A stretch of DNA of 64,000 bases. Source: Setoptus koraiensis. Taxonomy: Eukaryota; Arthropoda. The notes below the pieces were generated by a model. The model was not told the DNA's origin and did no database searches. It was given only the letters and a program-made list of their open reading frames with translations. Each line of letters opens with the position of its first letter. Within the stretch, counting starts at the first letter, position 1. The position numbers and the translations under genes were made by a program. Positions 60,101 through 64,000 of the stretch are shown here, piece after piece. The stretch spans positions 24,118,001 through 24,182,000 of the forward strand of contig CM106586.1 in NCBI GenBank assembly GCA_048013815.1, in the 5' to 3' direction.

Positions 60101-62325
60101 AATGACAAAATGACCGAAATGACCGAAATGACACACAACAGAGACACCGCAACAACACACAAGCAGTTTGCCAATCGATAGCAGCAGCAGCAGCCAAACT
60201 CATAGCTCATCGACAACAATCGCCATTGGCGCCCAATGTGAGCAAGTCGCGAACGACGCTAGGCTCACCCGCGCCCGTTTTCGCTTTCCCGTTTTGCTCG
60301 CTTTCTCGCTTTCTCGCTCCAATGTCTTGCTCGCTGACAATGTGAGATGGGCACACCGAGGTGCGACACATACAAACATCATGAGCCCATCATCCATCAT
60401 AATTCCTCTGGCTCTCACTTCTTCTATCCATTTGTTTCTCGGCTACCAGCGCTAGTTCCATCATTGATCAGTAGGGGCTCTCGCTGCACACATATAGACA
60501 CATACGCACTACAACACGTATAAACAACACATATACACGGATATACACAAACATATCGACACTCACACACTGTTAGAAAGTCGTCTTGTTGGCTTAGTTA
60601 CATAATAACACATACAGCAAACACTTTGCAAAATACTTTGCACATATAGAGCACGATTTAGCCCTTTTTGTCCCATCGGTCAGTCTTGTTCTGCCACTCA
60701 TACCACCGATATCAATGATGCAACATCCTGGCGCAACAATAACACACTGTCTTGAGCCAATCATCATAATGCTGCTGTTGCGTCATATCAACCAATCATA
60801 TCATACTTGACTATAACTAAATAAACACTCTCAGCCGATCAGCTGATAATTGTAATTAATTTCTTGCTCTTTTTATTTGCTGTTAGCGGGTTGTTTTTAG
60901 TTTGGTGCCACTGCTAATATCTGGTTGGCCCGCAATTTGGCGCGCTGAGCTCACGATTGTCAGCCAACAATTTATTCTGCTCGCTTCATTCTCGTTGTTG
61001 GCGTCATTTTGTGGGGCTGCGCTGGCTGCGAAAACTAAAAGTTGCCTAGCAATAGCAAAAGAGATACAAGAAACTTTGCGGAGATGTCAGAATTGATTTT
61101 AAAAACACGTGACACACTGTGTTGCGACAACAGTGCAGCGCAAAACTATAGTTTTATACTGTTACTTGTGCCACAGTGTGTACCGCAACACAGCAAGTGG
61201 CCTGGTATGTTACATAACATGATGTTATATAACACAAAGTTATGAAACTGGCCATGACAAAGACAAAAAGAGAGAGCAAAGCGTCATCTTTGTGTATCAG
61301 TTGTTGTTCACTTTTTCACTTTTCCTTTTTTTCTCTTTTTCACTTTTTCACTTTTTTATCAACTCTCTCGCTCTCTGGTCACTGCAATCGCAAGCAACAA
61401 CCATGTTGTGTGGGCCGCAGCAACAACACAACAATATACTTGACTTGACTTAAATTGACCAACCAAACTTACAACTCACAAACTCAAACTAGCGAGCGCA
61501 CAAGCCCGTTAGTAGTAGTAGCAATTATGTGAGGCGTCATATCTATGAATTAACGTCACCGGATGATGATTTAATAATGGGTAACAAAGCCTGAAACAAA
61601 CTGAAATGGGGCCAGTTGCTATTGGTGCGCCGGCCAGCGCATTTGAGCCAGCAAATAACTGCAACAATAACTGTAGGTCTCGTCTCATCTAATCTAATGG
61701 TGTCCACTAGATGACAAAAAGACAAGAAATCGACCGACCGCAAACAATGCAATTTCATTTTATCTTTTTGTTTGTCTTTTAATCTTGCCTCGTCTCGCCC
61801 TCTGTTCATTCTGTCTCATATCTGTCTGTTTGTCCGTCCGTGCCACTATCTTGTTGTAACTGTATATATGTATTTGTTTTTCACAAACACAAACACAAAT
61901 ACATCACATAATATTATATCTAGCTTCTGTTATTTTTGTCGAGGCTCGACATTGCTCACTTGCATTCGTGTGTGTCCATACAAAACAAACAACAATGACA
62001 ATGTTTTTTCTCTCTCTTTTGTTACGTCACATCCGAGCTGCTTACCTGACAGTATTTGTTTGTTGATAGTGTCGCCATCAAGCGATGACGCTAACTTGAG
62101 ATGATGGCCAGCTGATCGATTGTTTGTTTGTATCATTGAAAAGTGATTAACTGGCGATAATAATTCATGATTGCTGACTGACATAACGCTGGCCAATGAT
62201 TGTGGTGTCATGCTGATCAAAGTAGTTAGAATCACAATTAGTTGTATTGGTATGATTAACATTGACGGTTTAACAAATTTACAATTCACACTCTCTAATG
62301 ACTTTTTCTTCTTTTTCCCTGTCAT
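21737..62325 (-). CDS. Dscam-like cell-surface receptor (4 Ig, 4 FN3, 1 TM), 12 exons
   Basis: Exons on the minus strand: 62046-62325, 30908-31138, 30602-30796, 30054-30470, 29748-29867, 26792-26965, 26513-26663, 26203-26351, 25505-26010, 23796-25314, 23258-23605, 21737-23088. All junctions are GT-AG and in phase; the total is 5,442 nt (1,813 residues). Exon 1 carries a hydrophobic signal (LIIPIQLIVILTTLI). Four Ig domains follow (about 110-236, 237-375, 376-473, 474-572); the second has VPPKVSPFEFPSDAKVG and the third ESGYYLCTAHNGYGP, hallmarks of Dscam Ig7 and Ig8. Four FN3 domains follow (about 573-1240); the last has SWKSGGCPIVQFTV and FNSAGSTLAQYDF, as in Dscam FN6. A TM segment lies at about 1293-1315, then a Q/N/H-rich tail. 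By family comparison the order is Ig6-9, FN1, FN2, FN5, FN6. Dscams mediate homophilic recognition in nervous and immune systems. The exon 1 link and start (62325; 62262 possible) are inferred. Confidence 0.85.
25110..25160 (-). repeat. Coding poly-Asn tract in the second FN3 domain
   Basis: GTT/ATT-type trinucleotides on the plus strand read as about thirteen consecutive Asn on the minus strand, inside the FN3-2 domain of the Dscam-like receptor. A second run of six Asn follows about 20 residues later. Confidence 0.9.
26966..29747 (-). other. 2.8-kb intron of the Dscam-like gene
   Basis: The intron separates the two halves of the third Ig domain (exons ending at 29748 and starting at 26965). 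No extra Ig-half exon is seen inside. A short AACAGCT-type tandem array lies at about 28218-28290. Confidence 0.7.
28218..28290. repeat. Degenerate tandem repeat, AACAGCT-type unit
   Basis: About nine imperfect copies of a 7-9 bp unit ending in AGCT, for example AACAGCTAACAGCTAACAG. Confidence 0.7.
31368..31406. repeat. Tandem 9-mer array (TCTCGACAA)
   Basis: Four adjacent copies of a 9-bp unit, TCTCGACAA or TCTCGACAC. Confidence 0.85.
31491..31568. repeat. Two perfect 16-bp palindromes
   Basis: TATACCCTAGGGTATA at 31491-31506 and AAAGGGTATACCCTTT at 31553-31568 are each self-complementary and share the core GGGTATA. The DNA between holds further ACCCT-type half sites. Confidence 0.85.
32887..32935. 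repeat. (CAA)n microsatellite
   Basis: About 15 pure CAA units flanked by imperfect CAG/CAA. Confidence 0.95.
33107..33144. repeat. (GT)n microsatellite
   Basis: About 19 pure GT units. Confidence 0.95.
33799..33828. repeat. 11-bp perfect hairpin
   Basis: ATCAAGTTGAT and ATCAACTTGAT pair with an 8-nt loop. Confidence 0.7.
33967..34038. repeat. 12-bp minisatellite
   Basis: About six head-to-tail copies of CTCTCCAAATGC, the last slightly altered; near-perfect, so probably recent. Confidence 0.95.
34361..34393. repeat. Inverted repeat around GTTCAA/TTGAAC
   Basis: AACTGTTCAA (34361-34370) and TTGAACAGTT (34384-34393) are perfect complements, and the 13-bp interior is itself partly complementary. 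Confidence 0.7.
35325..35403. repeat. GGACAGTC / CGGTCAGC tandem array
   Basis: About nine imperfect 8-9 bp units such as GGACAGTC and CCGGTCAG. Confidence 0.8.
37436..37451. repeat. 16-bp perfect palindrome
   Basis: ATTGTGAGCTCACAAT is fully self-complementary. Related half units, GCTCACAAATTGT, recur at about 37251-37288. Confidence 0.8.
37986..38021. repeat. 15-bp perfect hairpin
   Basis: Arms 37986-38000 and 38007-38021 pair perfectly over 15 bp with a 6-nt loop AGTTCA. Confidence 0.85.
40002..40037. repeat. 14-bp perfect hairpin
   Basis: CATTATTAGATCTA (40002-40015) pairs with TAGATCTAATAATG (40024-40037); 8-nt loop. Confidence 0.85.
40483..40545. repeat. GGGTATTGGCC tandem array
   Basis: Five imperfect 10-11 bp copies, three of them nearly identical. 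Confidence 0.85.
43265..43316. repeat. (GTT)n/(GTC)n microsatellite
   Basis: Mixed GTT and GTC trinucleotides; all three frames are open on the minus strand only because of this composition. Confidence 0.9.
44130..44158. repeat. (ATT)n microsatellite
   Basis: About nine ATT units. Confidence 0.9.
44374..44465. repeat. 14-bp minisatellite (CGTTGCTGGCAAGT)
   Basis: Three near-perfect copies followed by degenerate GCGAGCAGTTGGCAAGTA units. Confidence 0.85.
44850..44942. repeat. 12-bp array (CAACAACAACAG)n
   Basis: Nearly eight perfect copies of a CAA/CAG compound unit. Confidence 0.95.
45334..45364. repeat. 11-bp hairpin extending to an imperfect longer stem
   Basis: TCAATTGATGA and TCATCAATTGA pair perfectly around a 9-nt loop. 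Pairing continues outward with wobble and small bulges toward AGCT words near 45324 and 45376. Confidence 0.7.
45618..45696. repeat. 14-bp minisatellite (GTAGTGACTCGCAT)
   Basis: About five imperfect copies. Confidence 0.85.
46071..46150. repeat. 20-bp minisatellite carrying ATTGCGTAAT
   Basis: Four 20-bp copies. The last three each contain the perfect palindrome-type site ATTGCGTAAT at 46092, 46112 and 46132, spaced exactly 20 bp. Confidence 0.9.
47882..47946. repeat. 18-bp near-perfect hairpin, 29-nt loop
   Basis: Arms 47882-47899 and 47929-47946 pair over 18 bp with one T-G wobble (core TTTCTGTGCAC / GTGCACAGAAA). Size resembles a pre-microRNA hairpin, but expression is unknown. Confidence 0.8.
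51120..51196. repeat. 11-bp minisatellite (GATATTCATGT)
   Basis: Seven adjacent copies with scattered single changes. Confidence 0.95.
52561..52623. repeat. 10-bp minisatellite (TGGCTACTCG)
   Basis: About six copies, the fourth degenerate. Confidence 0.9.
53322..53397. repeat. 20-bp minisatellite (GATATATCTGGGTATTTCGA)
   Basis: Nearly four copies with one or two changes each. Confidence 0.9.
54887..54956. repeat. GTCCAGTGCT degenerate array
   Basis: About six imperfect 10-11 bp copies. Confidence 0.8.
56822..56886. repeat. GA-rich purine run
   Basis: GAGAGGGAGAGGGAGG-type purine tract about 60 bp long. Confidence 0.85.
59693..59812. repeat. (CTGCAA)n hexanucleotide array
   Basis: About 17 almost pure CTGCAA units preceded by three CAGCAA units; the longest uniform array in the window. 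Confidence 0.97.
61306..61355. repeat. CTTTTTCA pyrimidine-rich array
   Basis: Repeated CACTTTTTCAC-type units in a T/C-rich stretch. Confidence 0.8.
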
Positions 62326-64000
62326 ATTGCCCCTAGATTGATGCTGATGAATAGAGCAAGCAACCACAAACAAACTATTTTCATTGATAGCCGATAGCTT
62401 GTTGCTACGAGTTGCTGGTGTTTCGTTCAACCAACATTTGCTGCTACCACAATTAGTAATAAGCATTTCGTCGATATAATTTGCTCTCGTTTTAGCTCTA
62501 TAATGACTAAATAATGTTGCTGTCGGTCGCATACATTTCCATTTCGTTTCATCTGATTTAAATTGAGCTTCATTGATTGAATCATAACAAACAATCGCTT
62601 GCTTAGTTCTTTGCAACGGTGAGTTTCGATGATTCATTTGGCTCGCTGGATGACAATTTTCCATATTATTTGTACAATTGATTTTGTGTTGAATTGATTT
62701 GCTCTTACTTGCTTTCACGTTTTTCACTTGACCATTTTGTAAATCTCTAATAGATAGCAGTGAACAAAATTGACTATATAATCACTCGATAATTAGTGCA
62801 AACAATTTAGCACAAGTGCAGTGGCAAGCGAATATGAGCGCCAGCCTAGGCTGTAGTGAATTGCGGGAGTGCTAATTATTATTATTATCGTTCGTTTATT
62901 AAAATTGCATCATTTCATGACCTTTGAACTTGATATGATACTTGAACTTGCCATTGTTGCAGTCTATGCAAAATGCGCATGCATCAACAATTAACAATTT
63001 TAACGAGTCACTCACTTACTTTTACTCATTAAGTTGCACACATAATTTAATATTTAAACACGTTCACTGTTTTAGTTGATTGTCCAACTGATTTCAACGT
63101 AACTCACACAGCTCTTAACAAATATATAAACATAATAACTAGATAGAATTCTTTCGCTTGCTCACAAGCAGCCCCACTAACAGTCTAGACAAAGTTGGCT
63201 AACTAAAATGAGAGCCACAAATGAGAATGACAGTGCAAGGGGCGCATGCACAACAGAGAATTCCGTTGAGCGCACTCGCCGGGCCCCACCATGACAATAC
63301 AGCGCCTCGGAATGAATACAGGCTAGCTGCACCATTCTTCCACTGCTCATTGCGCAATGATAGACTGGCCCTAGGCAAGGTAATCTAGACACGATAAACA
63401 ACTGCGATAGGTGCGCTTCGAAACTATAATAAACTCATTCGATCTCGCTAGATCTCACGATTTGCCAACTATAGTAAGTTGTGCGATTGGAAAGTAAACA
63501 AATGGAAAAAAACAAAAAGTAACGGTCAATTGCGACCAATTCTTTTCTTGTCTATAGACGGGTGTCAAGTTGATAGTTTGTCCAGCAGTCTGAATGAAAT
63601 GTATTATGTAAAATATGTATTATTGCCTCATTAAGTACACTTAGAAAATATCTGGCTCTGTTCGATTGGTTGCGACAACTATTTACTGTGTCAGCTGTGC
63701 TACTTGCCATTTCCGCAAGCCGCAAAATTGACACTAGCAAGCTAACTCACGGCCTGTGTCATTTATATCGGCAGACACAAATAAAAAATGCGACACAACA
63801 ATCAATATTTTTATTGCCCACACAACCGACGGCAGCAAGCGACTTTGTGCTGAATCAATCAACTCTTGTCTCAGATAATTTTTGCTAGCTTTTACATTAT
63901 AATTAGAAATCAATTTGTTGTGACCCAAATGCAGTTCAAAAGCCTTAGCTGACCGGAATATAATGTGTCGCAATGGTGACAGATCAGCATGAGCGAGCAC
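62326..64000. other. 5' flank of the Dscam-like gene
   Basis: The frame of exon 1 stays open upstream to 62727 and contains further in-frame Met codons (for example at 62664), but these would place over 100 polar residues before the signal peptide. The remainder is AT-rich with no recognised gene. A hydrophobic frame at 63734-64000 (minus) is discussed among the rejected items. Confidence 0.5.

Larger units (their letters stand above)
31139..62045 (-). other. 30.9-kb first intron of the Dscam-like gene
   Basis: Bounded by a strong donor (CTGTCAG|GTAAGC) after the signal exon and an acceptor (ATCATCAG) before Ig1, both phase 1. The open frames inside are low-complexity or unrecognisable; no Ig-like Cys/Trp/YxC pattern was seen on either strand, so no alternative cassettes are evident. 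The DNA is more GC-rich than the gene cluster at 1-7 kb and crowded with the words TGGCCA, GCCGGCC and RTTRYRYAAY, with microsatellites, minisatellites and hairpins listed separately. The acceptor has a weak pyrimidine tract, so an extra 5' exon cannot be ruled out. Confidence 0.6.

Noticed and set aside
31139-62045. Possible nested genes, tRNAs or transposable elements in the giant intron.
   Set aside because: No tRNA B-box in a cloverleaf context, no reverse transcriptase, transposase or capsid motif, and no spliceable protein-coding pattern was found on either strand.
63734-64000. Minus-strand frame with a signal-like stretch (WAIKILIVVSHFLFVSA) followed by a phase-1 donor (GCC|GTGAGT), which could be an alternative first exon of the receptor.
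   Set aside because: The frame contains no ATG before the hydrophobic stretch and is cut by the window edge; only the donor and hydrophobicity support it.

Overview
The window is metazoan nuclear DNA, probably from an arthropod and plausibly a chelicerate such as a mite. The evidence is spliced GT-AG genes, a Dscam-family receptor whose shortened domain order recalls chelicerate shortened Dscams, CAA/GTT-type microsatellites and AT-rich intergenic DNA. The species cannot be fixed from sequence alone. No transposase, reverse transcriptase, viral gene, rRNA, tRNA or CRISPR array was recognised.

Positions 1-6.6 kb form a compact housekeeping block: the N-terminus of an ArfGAP2/3-type Arf GTPase activator (minus, leaving the left edge), ribosomal protein eS28 (plus), an EI24 homologue (minus), Rab14 (plus), a possible 72-residue membrane protein (minus) and TXNL1 (minus, three exons). 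Three of these (ArfGAP, Rab14, EI24) concern membrane traffic or the ER.

Positions 7.8-21.5 kb hold an inverted duplication. Two intron-free SERCA calcium-pump genes lie head to head (8364-11366 minus, 16939-19941 plus) around a 5.4-kb gene-free spacer. Each sits in a 3,330-bp tract with no difference found between arms, UTRs included. Beyond the tract the arms are still homologous but visibly diverged. The right arm also contains IFT20, which the left arm lacks, and the 3' end of the Dscam-like gene, of which the left arm keeps only a 3'UTR remnant.

Positions 21.7-62.3 kb are one gene on the minus strand: a Dscam-like cell-surface receptor reconstructed from 12 phase-compatible exons (about 1,813 residues; signal peptide, four Ig, four FN3, one TM, Q/N-rich cytoplasmic tail). 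Its signal-peptide exon is split from the first Ig exon by a 30.9-kb intron. That intron has no recognisable coding cassettes but many minisatellites, several strong hairpins, and at least 28 copies of the palindrome RTTRYRYAAY (PAR-bZIP/C/EBP type) where about two are expected by chance. The last 1.7 kb is the 5' flank of this gene.

The most notable signals are the SERCA palindrome with its abrupt identity boundary, the bZIP-palindrome-rich giant intron, and the unusual Dscam-like receptor.
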